Assembly (NCBI GenBank): GCA_030062745.1
Contig: CP099849.1
Location: forward strand, 13,676,144-13,740,143
DNA length: 64,000 nucleotides
Reading direction: 5' to 3'
DNA from: Capitulum mitella
Taxonomy: Eukaryota; Arthropoda; Thecostraca; Pollicipedomorpha; Pollicipedidae
The notes beneath the pieces were generated by a model. It was not told the origin of the DNA and searched no databases. It saw nothing but the letters and a program-made list of their open reading frames with translations. Within the stretch, counting starts at the first letter, position 1, and each line of letters begins with the position of its first letter. Made by a program: the position numbers and the translations under genes. Shown in pieces: positions 27,700 to 38,780 of the stretch.

Positions 27700-28319
27700 G
27701 AACTGTCGTTCAGAGCCAAGTGTGTATGTGTTTTGTTCTCTGCATTAATAACTGATGTGTGATCTCTGATGAATGTTGTCTCAGCGACCGCCAGCCGACG
27801 TTTATCGTGACACTACAGAAGGATAGCATTGTTGTTCGTCAGCATGGTCCTAGTCAAACACTGCCCGTGGTGTTCTCGTAGGTGGTTCTTAGGGCCACCC
27901 TCCTGCATGTGCATTGTGAGGCGGCGGCTAAGAGTGGTAGTGGAGTGGCTGACCTAGTATATGTTGCGGGTTGTACAGTCCCCAGTAGTACATCTGAAAC
28001 GGTATGCTACATCGGTCTGTTGAAGTGCTGTGGCTTTGAATGTATTGTTACGCATAACGAGAGAGGAGGTCTTAGGTGTTTGCAGTATATGATGAATCGA
28101 ATCTTGTGGTGTTTCTGGACGGGTCTGATGCTCTTCGTGACTATGTCCAGGATAGCCTTTTCGTCCTGTTTCCCTGATGGTGTCAGGTGTTTTTGTAGAG
28201 GATGGGGATATCGGTGTCAGAGTTGGTGGTAGAGTCACGGGTTTCCTGACCAGTAAGACAGAAGTTTTTATGTAGCGTGGTTTGCGAGATGGTGTCAAAA
28301 TCTCTCTTGCTATAACCAT
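27700..28319 (-). pseudogene. Penelope-like GIY-YIG endonuclease end, left arm
   Basis: Reading leftwards the frame gives RNNTFKATALQQTDVAYRF, a CTTGDC cysteine pair, NIY, then HSTTTLSRRLTMHMQEGGP and KNHLREHHGQCLTRTML, followed (frameshifted) by KRRLAVAETTFIRDHTSVINAE. This is the C-terminal endonuclease of a Penelope-like element, including the downstream arginine and the Glu-helix (AETTFI). The YIG part of the motif is mutated, with a stop and then VS. The RT domain is absent. Confidence 0.8.
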
Positions 28320-28689
28320 TGTTCGCTAACACTTACCCTCCGCAGCGCCGCGTCCAAGCATGCCCAGGTGGAACAATGCTTTAACGCCCGCCGCACGAAC
28401 GACCTAATTACTCGGCGCTTATAGCCATCGATGCAGTCGCAGCACCATTCTTGCACCGTGCTGGCGATTGCACCGTTTTGCACCATGCTGGTGAGTGTTG
28501 GTGATTGCACCGATGGCTATAAGCGCAGCGTAATTAGGTCGTTCGTGCAGCGAGCGTAAAAACATTGTTCCACCTGAGCATCTTTAGACGCGGAGCTGCA
28601 AAGGGTGCGTCCAATATTAGTGAACAATGGTTATAGCAATAATGATTTTGGCACCGTCTCGCAAACCATGCTAGGTAAACACTTCTGTC

Positions 28690-29265
28690 ATACCGGCCAG
28701 GACACCCGTGACTCTGCTACCGACTTTGACACCGATATCCCCATCCTCTGCAAGAAGACTTGAACACCCTCATGTAAAAACGACGAAAAAGCTACCCAGG
28801 GCATAGTCACGAAGAACATCAAACTCGCCCAGACAAACAAAATATTCGGTTTATGGCATATTGCAGAGAACCTAAAACCTCTTCTCTCGTTCTGCGTAAC
28901 AATACATTCAAAGCCACAGCACTTCAACAGACCGGCGTAGCATACCGTTTCAGATGTACTACCGGAGACATCTGACTGTGCAACCAACAACATATACAAC
29001 ATCGGCCACTCCACTACCACTCTCAACCGTCGCCTCACAATGCACTTGCAGAAGGTAATAAAGCCATCTCCGAAAACACCATGGATAGTGTTTGACCAGG
29101 GCCATGCTGACGAACAACACTGCTATCCTCCTACAGTGTCATGACAAACGTCGGCTGGCTGGCGTCGGTTGCTGAGACAGCATACATCGGAGACCGCACA
29201 CTAGTTAACAACGCAGAGGACAAAACTCACACACCTTGTATAAACTGTCCGACTTGTCATGGTGA
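28690..29265 (+). pseudogene. Penelope-like GIY-YIG endonuclease end, right arm
   Basis: Reading rightwards the frame gives NNTFKATALQQTGVAYRF, then after a short frame change NNIYNIGHSTTTLNRRLTMH (the GIY-YIG motif with arginine) and, further on, a VAETAYIGDRTLVNNAEDK tail. It is the inverted counterpart of the left arm. It has stops and frameshifts, so it is not functional. The two coding ends point away from each other. Confidence 0.8.
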
Positions 29266-29284
29266 AAGACGCCTCATTATTTCT

Positions 29285-29296
29285 TTCCTCTCTCTC

Positions 29297-29341
<45 letters not shown>
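29285..29341. repeat. (CT)n microsatellite
   Basis: About 27 CT units with one CCC interruption. It sits at the equivalent position in the right arm of the palindrome. Confidence 0.98.
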
Positions 29342-29343
<2 letters not shown>

Positions 29344-29576
29344 CGTATGAATTCGCCGCGTTTCGATCCCTGAAGATGACCTATGGATTTTTATTCACCT
29401 ACTATTTTTCGTGTTATATTTGGACATTAAATGTGATTTTCCTTGTTTTCATGGTTAATTCTTTGGCAGTTTCTTTTCATAACGTCTCGGCTGAACGGCA
29501 AAAAGTCGTAGGAAAATTTAAAAAAATCTAAAGGAAAAGATACAATCTTAAAATGCTGTCATGCTTAACGATGCAC

Positions 29577-29614
29577 CCACAACCACACCCACACACCCAC
29601 ACACCCACACCCAC

Positions 29615-29689
<75 letters not shown>

Positions 29690-29729
29690 AATGTACATGT
29701 ATGCGTATATACATGTGTGTATCATTAAG

Positions 29730-29777
<48 letters not shown>

Positions 29778-29800
29778 TATGTATATATGTATATATAGCC
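29577..29800. repeat. Compound CA-rich, (AT)n, (GT)n, (AT)n microsatellite
   Basis: CACCCACA-type units occupy 29,577-29,615, (AT)n 29,618-29,674, (GT)7 about 29,675-29,689, and a second (AT)n 29,731-29,790. Confidence 0.97.
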
Positions 29801-29859
29801 CGTAGGGCATACACAGAAGGCTACGTCCAGACCCATCGTCAATTTCTACTAATGAATAA

Positions 29860-30610
29860 ATGACCCACCTCTTTGCTCTCCGCCTCGTTGCCTATCGGCG
29901 GCAATTTCCGGAATCGTTTCGACAGCGACCACATGGTGAAAGGTGGGGGGCCGGCAGCCGTCACCGACTCCTCCCAGGATCAGCACCGGTCACTCTGTGC
30001 ACTGACTCACACGCTCGCACTGGGACCGGCGGGGAAGGTCTGGGGTCTGACCCAGCACGTCGGGTCCTGCTGCAGGGGTGTTCGACCAGGCGGCAGTGGG
30101 CCAGAGGACACTGATACGGCCGGCCTGAGGCCAGACAGGGTCACGGGGAGCACTAGAGACCGCTGGCAGGGAGGGGGGCGGTGGCGGCTGAACTCGCGAA
30201 CGCTACCGCCTCCGGCAGACTATCGGGGCGGCGGTGGCCGACGCTGCCCGGTGCTCAGTCAGCTTGATTAGATATCTGACCGATAGCCGGCACAAGCCGA
30301 AGCCCTGCGTTGCACGGGCGGCGTCACACATGGCGATCACATGCACTATTGGCCGTGAATCACGGACACATGCAAACGGGGTTATAAGGCTCTGTACCGA
30401 GCATCACGGACGAACGGACAGCAGTCCACCTGAATACCGCGGACGCACAGACAGCAGGGATCAGCATGGACCGGGAGAGATCATAGACCATCGGACAGGC
30501 CCGTGGGCTCCTGGACAAAGGACCACCGAAGATCACTGGATTCTCAAATACTACGTTCGAAGGGCCCTGATCCATTTGCCAGATGTAGCGGACAGGATGT
30601 GTCAGGGATA
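29860..30610. other. GC- and CpG-rich stretch, no gene recognised
   Basis: Composition is clearly higher in G, C and CpG than the flanks, especially 29,940-30,250. GGAC/GACAG words recur at 30,400-30,540. Open frames on both strands show no family resemblance. Confidence 0.4.
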
Positions 30611-30764
30611 GCTGGGTAATGCGCTACCAACGATGTCCCACTGATTCTTCCTTCCGGATCTTGTCTGTCGGATTTCATACCAGTCCGAGCGCGGAACCGC
30701 CCATCACCTGATGCATTCATCTGCGGTTGTCACGATGACGGTGACATCGAGACGGGAAGTCTCA

Positions 30765-30840
30765 TGGGCTGGCACGATTACAGAGATGCTGGCGCGTCGT
30801 ACCGCTAAGTCATCGGTTCCGATCCGAAGCATCCGTTTTT
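30765..30840 (+). repeat. Possible tRNA-like SINE fragment
   Basis: GGCTGGCACGATTACAGAG resembles an A-box, and GGTTCCGATCC about 45 bp later resembles a B-box. This is weak evidence only. Confidence 0.3.
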
Positions 30841-32021
30841 GCTGTCCCCGTGAAGCCCCAGTCGTCTTTACGGGAAATAAATCAGGGGATATTTTGCACC
30901 GAGCATGTTTGGAGTTTGCTGGAGAACAACGACGGATTTCAAATGAGTGAGATGGTTTTTGTCTTGAAATATCCAGGCCTCGTGGCATACACATGTTTCA
31001 TGCAAATGTGCAATTGTCATGTAAAGTCGTGGATTAAAAGCAGACGCTCTGGAAAAGCCACAGACACTACCACTACTCCCACATCCTCCGTCCGCAGTAG
31101 CTGATTTTAATCGATAGCTTAAATACATTCGACTGAGTGCCTTGAATAACCGTCGTTGATACATGAGGCGATAAAATGAAAAGGGCGACGGTAACCGTTA
31201 TCCAGAAACAAAAACTTTTTTTCAAAACAGACACCGTTTTGTCATGGTCCGTGCTGAACCGCGGAGGAGGAGGTTTAGGAAGGAAGGGACACAGAGCGTC
31301 CTTACCCTCCATATTTTTCTATTCACGAACATTATTCGTGTGGCGTTTCATGCAGAAATCGTCCCAAAATCTCTTGGTGCCCCCTTTTGCCATCTTGCCA
31401 TATTGCCCTTTTGCCTGTGGGACGTAGCGTCCGCTTGGGCGGGAATCACTTGTTCTGACTTTGACTTTGACCTCTGGTTTTGACTTAAAAAATACGATTT
31501 GGATTTGAGGTCAGAAGTCAAGGTTTTGTTTCGACTTTCTTGTGAAACCATTTTAAGCAGACGAGGGGTAGGAGAAAAAGGGCGGTTGCCAAAAATTCCA
31601 TTTTCTAAAATGCTGGCTCTGGCCGTGACGAACGAGTTCATGTGCTGATCTAGGACTTTGAGAGGTGGGGGTTTGATGTAAAAAAGGTGGAACTCGGGTC
31701 CTCCTTATCAAAGAAACAACGAAAACTGGTGCACCCACCCCATTGCCCTCTGGATCAATGGGGTGCTATCGCAGGCAGGTGCTATCGCAAGGAACTTTGG
31801 TAAGCGGATGTCTCAGAGGTACGCTTAGTGGTCGCCACCTTGTGGTTTTACCAGTGGTTTTACTGACTGGCACGAGATGGCAGGGTAGTAGACACCATGT
31901 GAAATGGTCTGCAGTGGACGAGTACTACCTGGACATGCATAGATCTTTTGCAACAATGTGCTTAGTCATGCAACCCAAACCACCTGAGACCAACTTAGTC
32001 ATGCAGACAATAGTCGCATTG

Positions 32022-32165
32022 ATACGAGCATTTAGAAAGTTGCCAGATTCCCAGCCAAGTCGGCCGGATTGGCCAGCTTTAAAATAAACGCTGATTTAAA
32101 CTATGATTGACTCTGGAAAGGCGTATGTCAACATCAGGGGACAGAATGAATGGATTGCAATGCAA
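32022..32165. repeat. Dispersed repeat copy (also at 46,822-46,972 and 32,655-32,740)
   Basis: It shares TGCCAGATTCCC, GCCGGATTG, TTTAAAATAAA-GCTGATTT, GGAAAGGCGTAT and ACAGAATGAATGGATTGCAAT with 46,822-46,972. Part of it is present in inverse at 32,655-32,740. Confidence 0.85.
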
Positions 32166-32654
32166 ACAAGCTTGAAATAAAAAGAGGAAAACCTCGACTT
32201 TCTGTACTACATGTCATGCGTAATGATTTCTTCGCGTGTTCTGCGGTTCATATGGTAGCTTCTGGCCAGCCTGGCAGCGTCTCGCCAGTACGGCCGCTGG
32301 CCAAATGCAGTGGTTTACAAAGGCTAAGGCTATGTACCTTGACAAGGCTGAAAGGTCTTACAACGAAGGCGCTGATTGGTCGACGACTGATAAGATGGAA
32401 GCGCAGGGAGAATGACGAGGGAGCGGAAAATTCCTTCACTCGTTGTGCACGTGGTCCTTATTTAAGATCATAGCGTCTGTGTTTGAAGCGATCTGTGATT
32501 TTCAAAACCTAAAGAAGGTAAGTGGATTGGCATACAGATTTAGTTAGCTGTAATTTCATGCAAACCAGCATAAGTTGCAGTGGTGTTTAAACTGTCATGT
32601 CTAACAACAAGTGAAAAGAACGTGAAAGAAACCCGGAACCTCGCGGATGCTTAA

Positions 32655-32740
32655 ACTGGCCAGAAAGGTGCACCCTGGCCAATCTGACCGGGAATCTGGC
32701 AACTTTTCAAATGTCCGTATAAACACGCCTAATATCTCAG
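32655..32740. repeat. Inverted partial copy of the 32,022 repeat
   Basis: The reverse complement contains CATTTGAAAAGTTGCCAGAT, then a GGCCAG segment. With 32,022-32,090 it forms arms about 560 bp apart. Confidence 0.7.
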
Positions 32741-32840
32741 TCGGAGCCTCATATGGTCGGTCCCTTAAACAGGACGTCATAAATTGGGTGCTCGGGTGTA
32801 TACAAAAGTGGTCCAAGTGTAATTGCGGGAGAGTAGTTAC

Positions 32841-33060
32841 GAGCAGACATGTGCCGAGATCGCGATGGAATGCAGGTTATCCTCGTGTTGCGTCACATAC
32901 TAGGCTGATCCGGGTAAGTGTTGCGACACCTGGGCACCGCTTTGCTCTGGAGGGGCACGACCTTTTTGTGATGACGCAGTGACCCGCCCAGATCAAGGAG
33001 AGGTTGAATACGATACGGGGATAACCTGCATTCCATCGGGATCGTGGCACATATCTGGTT
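32841..33060. repeat. Short inverted-repeat (foldback) element
   Basis: Arms at 32,841-32,892 and about 33,008-33,060 pair over about 50 bp, with a run of 19 identical bases, GATGGAATGCAGGTTATCC, at 32,864-32,882 and its complement within 33,019-33,038. Confidence 0.85.
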
Positions 33061-34079
33061 ACGAGCACTTACCAAACACACAACTCATCGCTGGCAATTT
33101 TCCACGTCCACGTTTCGCGAGTTATGGCGTCAAAGAAACAAAATGCGAACATCAGCATGATCGCCATGGCTTACCAGACAAGCTGAACTACTTTTCATCG
33201 GTATGCACACAAATCTGACATTTTGTGGTCTAGATACCTGTGTAAAGCACTTCCACCAGTTTCCACTGTGCGCTTCTTCCAGTGGAGCGTTGCCGTTTTC
33301 AGCGAGTAGAGGTTTTTGATAACGTACGTCAAAGAATGCTTTTACAGGCAGAAAAGGCTTCGTGCTTTTGGAATCCCACAGGAGAGAACGATGAATGGAG
33401 GGTAAACTGCAAATCTTTCGTGTCGATCATCTGATTTCATTGGATTTAACACGTTTTATTTACTTTCCCGGGAAGTATGTGAATAACATCTACGCTAAGT
33501 TGGGGCCTAACAACCAGTGAAAGTGTTCCGAGTCTTCGAGGCTATATTTCCACCGCAGAGCATTGCCAGAGGGCGTAAATTTCCACCGTCGTACGTTGCC
33601 GAGTTGGCATTTATTTTCACCTCTGTCCCTTTCTCTCATTTCGGCATTCGGACGGCAGCGAAGGGCAATTCCGGCACAGGCCACCATGGCGACTTCACCA
33701 CATTTTCTCAGATTTCGTTCAAAATTAGTGCACAGACATGTTCAGGGACCTGATTTCGATTCTCGGGTTCATAAATCCGTGGGTTCAAGAAGCCAAGAAA
33801 TACAGGTCATTAAAAATGTGATGCCAAGACCGATGACCAACAACATACGGTACTATATCTCTATGATAAAAAAAAATTGTAGCGAAAGTTTTGTTATAAC
33901 TTTGTTGAAGGTTTCTGTACATCATTAGAAAGAAAAAGAACCAAAGAATGGGTTTCTTAATTTAGTTAGTTGACCGTAGGCTCCTTTTTAAGACCAAGTT
34001 CAACACATTTTGCATGTTTTGATTCGTTTTAAATTGATAAAAACGTGGGCTATATTGGTGTTAACTGCTAACGAAATTA

Positions 34080-35910
34080 AATTTTGTAGTGGAAACTCCT
34101 TAAGAGAAACGGGGGTCATGTGTCACGACCTAATTTGACCTCAATGCTCACTAGCCTCGATTTCTTAAAAGATATAGACAACATGGGTATCATCTGAAAG
34201 CATGCATTATGCGGAAGACATCCATGACATCATTGTCCACCTTTCAGTTTGTTTTCATATGTCTACCTCTTACCAGTGTATGGCATTCCGACAATTTCGA
34301 TGGTGTTTGGGGGGAGGGGTAAGAACCCCCCTGATAAGCCCCTAATCGAGCTAGAGTCGCGAAATACAAACAAGCGTGTTGCTCATTATAACAGAGGGTC
34401 ATCGGCATCCGTTTGTAAGGCTTTAGGTCAACCGGTCATCTCCCAGGCCAGGATTGTGACCCGAAATTGGTAAAAACCGTGATGCTTTTTGTTGGAGAGT
34501 CACAGAACAAGACTTTTAACAAGTAGAGAAATCGGAGAAGGAACGTAGCACTCATTGAGGCTTTGCATATTCTTCATCATTACTTTCAATCAATGACACA
34601 GATCAGGTCATGGCACATCCTGTGACCGCCCAGAATGGCATAGAATTTAAAGCTCTCTGACGGCCATAAAACAAACATGAATGGGTCGGAATGGTTTGAA
34701 ATGGATGCCTAATTCGAAATCAGCGCCTCAAATACGTAGCAGACCTCTGGTCACAAAAGTCATCCTAGATCATCCGAGGCCACTGACCTCAGGTGACCTC
34801 AAGAGAGCCACGAACTTAGTGTTACCCATAGGAATCGTTTCTTTACAAACAGACCGGAACTTGTATCATTTGGTTTCATAAATTTGCGATTTCCTGACAT
34901 TTTGGACAAAATTATCCTTGGGTCGCTGACTTAGGACGTCATTTGTGGACATTTGCAAGGCTAGTTTTCCCACAAACGTTGGGAAATGACGTGTTTGCGA
35001 AAGGAAATGGCCCTGAAGAGACCAGCTGCGTTCCAACTACGTGTTAACAGACCACACCGATGTTTCCCATGAAATTTATTCACCTGTTACTATAACACCT
35101 ATGGGTTTCACTACGTCCGTGATTCTTTTGAAGACGCCTGAGGTCAGTGACCTCGGATAATCTAGCAGCTTTTTGGCGTTGGGTAAACTGGGGTATTTTA
35201 AATTGGTTTCGAATTTGGGGTCCATTTTAAACAATTACGACTCATTTACGTTCATTTAATGGCTGCGAGACGGTTTTGTTCTGAGACGTTTCAGGAGGCC
35301 ACAGGTTTTGAACAGATCTGACCTGTGTCCTTGCTCGATAGTAACCACGAAGGACATCGTTAGATTTGCAAGGCTTCAGTGAGTCTTATGATTATTTCAG
35401 ATTTTTCTAACTGTAAAACATTTTGTTCTGTGACCCTTGAAGCAAATCGTCTTGCGATTTTCACCAATTTCGGGTCATTGGCCTAACCTGGGAGGTCACC
35501 AATTGATCTAAAGCCTTAACAACAAAAACCACTGGCTTCCTTGTAAGGCGAACAACACGCTTGTGTGCACTTCGCAGCTCTAGCTCGATTAGGGGCTAAT
35601 CCTAGGGGGTTTCTACCCCCTCCTCATGCACCATCGAAGTTATCGAAATGCCATACACTTGCGAAGGGTAAAACATATGAAAACAAATTAAAAGGTGCAT
35701 AATAGGAAGGGTTGAATAACTAAAAGGAAGGATAGATATTGAAGCCACGCATGTATTCTACATAAAAAATGCCTTCAATTCATACCCATATTTCGTCTGT
35801 CTTGGAGTAAATCGAGGTTAGTAAGAACTCAAATCAAGTCATGTCACATGACCCCCTTTCCCGATAAGGAGTTCCCACTGCAAAATGAAATTTCATCGGT
35901 ATATTACAAC
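34080..35910. repeat. Long inverted repeat nested in the larger one
   Basis: The left arm, about 34,080-34,940, pairs with 35,050-35,910. Shared pieces include GGAAACTCCTTA/GGAGTTCCCACT, AATCGAGCTAGAG/CTAGCTCGATTAG, GACCCGAAATTGGT in both, TCACAGAACAA, GATCATCCGAGGCCACTGACCTCAGG/CTGAGGTCAGTGACCTCGGATAAT and CCCATAGG. Arms are roughly 850 bp and diverged. No coding capacity was recognised. Confidence 0.85.
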
Positions 35911-35912
35911 AA

Positions 35913-35978
35913 TTTAATGTATTATAATAATAAATAATATTATAATATTATAATAATATTACAATATATTACCAACAA
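35913..35978. repeat. AT-rich (TAATAT)n-like tract
   Basis: Degenerate ATTATAATA words immediately after the right arm of the long inverted repeat. Confidence 0.85.
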
Positions 35979-36329
35979 TTTAACCTATATTTGTGTTACT
36001 TTAACACACGTTCTGGAAGGTGGTCTTTCTGTGCCCCCCCCCCCCAGTTTTTCTTCAAAATCTCGAGAACGAATCGAAGCTGGTTGCTGCTATTTTGTCA
36101 CATTTATGGCAGTTGAATAACTCGTCGAATAACGCAGAAAAATCGAAAACTGGCCGGAAATTTTGAAGTTTCAAGCACTTGAAGTCAAGCAAACATAACG
36201 AAAATAACGGTTGTCGCTGACAAATGGGAACTTTGTGAAAACACTAGCTTTCTACCTTAAGATTACCGCTTGAAAACAATCACTCGACGTCATTTGGGCG
36301 TAAGTGATGGATGTACCAAGACCAAAGCC

Positions 36330-36610
36330 AGGGTCATTAAGGGTCAAGGTCATCAAAGGTCAAGACCAACCAGCTTGTGACCTGATCCAGATTTGCGTTG
36401 CGATATGTCAAAGACCTTAATAAAAATACGTGTGCGCACATGGATACCCTTATATACATCAGGGTAAGTGCAGGTCAAGGTTACCAAGGGTCAGGGGTAA
36501 CTGTTTTGTTGCCTGGTCCAGATTTGCTTTGCCCATATGTCTATTTGTGTGAAATATGCATTCAAAGACCCTACTAAAAACACGTTTGGCACACTGATAC
36601 TGATATGTAT
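36330..36610. repeat. 131-bp tandem duplication with AGGTCA words
   Basis: CCAGATTTGC occurs at 36,387 and 36,518, with matching AAAGACC-TA-TAAAAA-ACG and TATGTC flanks. A TATACATACA microsatellite follows at 36,604-36,650. Confidence 0.8.
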
Positions 36611-38004
36611 ATACATACACACATATACATACATACATAAATATAAACGTTGGAAATGATCAGATGTACCGATGTTGGCTACCTTCACTGAAAATACACT
36701 GAAAGATGCGTGTAGCGCCTTCATTTACATTCAAGCTATCCCATGTTGCTCGAAATCTGACCAGCAAAAAATGAAAAATGGCGTCATAGGTCAATGGCCT
36801 GACATGACCTCGACCCGAAATCCTCAGTCAAGGCATCAGATGGTCGGAAGTTGTCGTATTCCACATTTTAACGTCCAAACAAGTGCCCTTTTCACGTTTC
36901 GTTTGAAAAGTTTTACGGAATGGCATGTACTGGCCGGGAAAGTGTCCAAAGTTCACCTTTTGGACCCCATTTGGCCTTGAAGACATTAACCTAGGGTCAT
37001 GCAAATTGCACATAATGTATATCGTTATAGCCCCACCCTGTCCACAATATTTCATGTTTCTAGCGCTATCCGTATCCAAGATCGGAGAGGGGCACTTTTA
37101 TGCAGTTTTGTGCCCCCCTTCCAGTGCGCGTTAGCTCAAAACCCCCTTCCATTTTGCGGGTTAAAATTAATGAAAAGAAGGAACATGACCTGGAAAACAG
37201 ACATTGTCTGTAAAAAGTAACTTGCACATGTTACAGATTTGACCTGAGAAGGTCAGATTCTATGGCAACATATTCCTTGGCTCTTTTTCTTTCTAATAAT
37301 ATCTAGTTTTGTTCTTATAACTTTTTTAACCCGTCTCCGACTGAGGGGGCAGTTAACTGCTCCCCTTGCATTTTTCTGAGATTGCGAGAGAGCGAACAAA
37401 CACAGAGCCACGAAACTTCGTGTACCTTTTGCTTCATCAATTTTACATCTCGTGTCAAAATTTTCACCTCAGGTCAGGTCAGCTGCCTGACCTAGGTCAG
37501 ACCAAACGGACCTATGTCCAAAAAAGTTTAGCGCCCTCTAACTTTTTCGCAAAACAAGATATCTCAATAATACTTTAAGGGTCGCCGTTTTTTCGGAAAT
37601 TGACGGAATATTTCAAAACATTTTTAGTGTGGAGTGAAGCACACATCCCGTTACCGTCATTGGGGAAAGTATCAATGACTTCCAGTCATTGACCTGAGGT
37701 CAGGTCACGAATAACTGTAGTGCGCCCAAATGCACTACCGTCAAAATCGGCGATGAATTGCTCAGAATGGGTAGAAAATGGCAGAACTAGCTTGCACAGA
37801 CGTAAGTAATACCAGAAACCTCAAAAAGTTTGAAAAAGTAGCATATTTTGGAAAGAAACAAGCTCTCGCGAATAAAGCTCCGCCAATTTTGTAAATTGGT
37901 AACTACTAAATTTTTCCAAAATTTAAGCATGAAAAACCATCACAAGAACCACTAAGATCAATCAAATATATATAGATCGTCTTTTTTCGCGAAAATAAAG
38001 GAAC

Positions 38005-38635
38005 GCTAAAATTAGTTCCCGTCAATTTGTTAGTTCATACTGCAGTAGCGCACGCCTAGCAGCTGTCGCGAGAAATGCCGTGTCTTTAACTCAATGTTTT
38101 GGCGTATATATTGAAGAAATCTGGAGAATTAGACGTGTATCGGCATCCGCAGACCTTGACTTGTGCGCTGGTGCCTTTACCTATGCGTTTTTAGTCACAG
38201 CCCTTGGCATTCAGGCCATTTCTCGGTGTGATGCAGTCGGCTATGAGAAAACATATATTTAGGGCGTAAAACACATATAATTTTAATTTTTGCGCTATAT
38301 ATAAAACATATATATAGGGCGTAAAACATATAATACTAATTTTAGCCCTATATATAAAACATATGTATAGGGCTAAAATTAGTTCCCGTCAATTTGTTAC
38401 CGCATAGGGTAGCAGCGCACGCCTGCAGCTGGCGTGAGGATTGCCGTGTCTTTAACTTAACGTTTCGGCGTATATATTGAACAAATCTGGGGAAATTAGA
38501 CGTGTATCGGTGTCCGCGAACCTTTACTTGTACGCTGGTGCCTTTACCTTTGCGTTTTAGTCACAGCCCTTGAGATTCAGGCCATTTCTCGGTCTCATGC
38601 AGTCGGCTATGAGAAAACATATATAGGACATAAAT
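38005..38635. repeat. Tandem duplication (offset 368 bp) inside the TTAA insertion
   Basis: Both copies start CTAAAATTAGTTCCCGTCAA (38,005 and 38,373). Both run through GCCGTGTCTTTAAC, GCGTATATATTGAA, TTAGACGTGTATCGG and CAGTCGGCTATGAGAAAACA. Confidence 0.95.
38336..38382. repeat. Perfect 15-bp hairpin at the duplication junction
   Basis: CTAATTTTAGCCCTA at 38,336-38,350 and its exact complement at 38,368-38,382, with a 17-base AT-rich loop. Confidence 0.95.
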
Positions 38636-38746
38636 TGCTTACATATTATCTAAAACTAAAAATGAGACCAGTTTCGAGCTCTACTCGTCACAAGCTTTCC
38701 AACGGTATGGTTATTTCTTATCGTGCGACCAACCGTTCGTGAGTTA

Positions 38747-38780
38747 GAGGGGGGGGCGGCCAACTGCCCCCCCCCCCAGT
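38747..38780. repeat. G-run/C-run pair, subterminal hairpin of the TTAA insertion
   Basis: A run of about 8 G followed by CGGCCAACTG and a run of 11-12 C. It could fold on itself. Confidence 0.85.

Larger units (their letters stand above)
27238..29676. mobile_element. Palindromic pair of Penelope-like element 3' ends
   Basis: The left half (27,238 to about 28,450) and the right half (about 28,470-29,676) are inverted copies. Moving outward from the centre near 28,460 each arm has CTATAAGC-like sequence, GTTCGTGC, TTGTTCCACCTG, TATAACCATTGTTC, a GIY-YIG coding region, a GA/CT microsatellite, a conserved 3' flank (ATCGTTAA and TGACAGCATTTT) and an AT microsatellite. Arms are about 1.2 kb and have diverged by point changes and small indels. 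Confidence 0.85.

Noticed and set aside
27740-27790. CTGATGA words near the Penelope arm as a hammerhead ribozyme
   Set aside because: The conserved GAAA and cleavage-site strands could not be placed in a three-stem fold.
28336-28375. ATG followed by a perfect GTAAGT donor on the minus strand, as a possible kinase start exon
   Set aside because: It would end in phase 1, while the first recognised kinase exon needs phase 0, and it lies inside the Penelope palindrome.
29528-29842. Long IYIYIY-type frames
   Set aside because: Translations of the (AT)n microsatellite, not genes.
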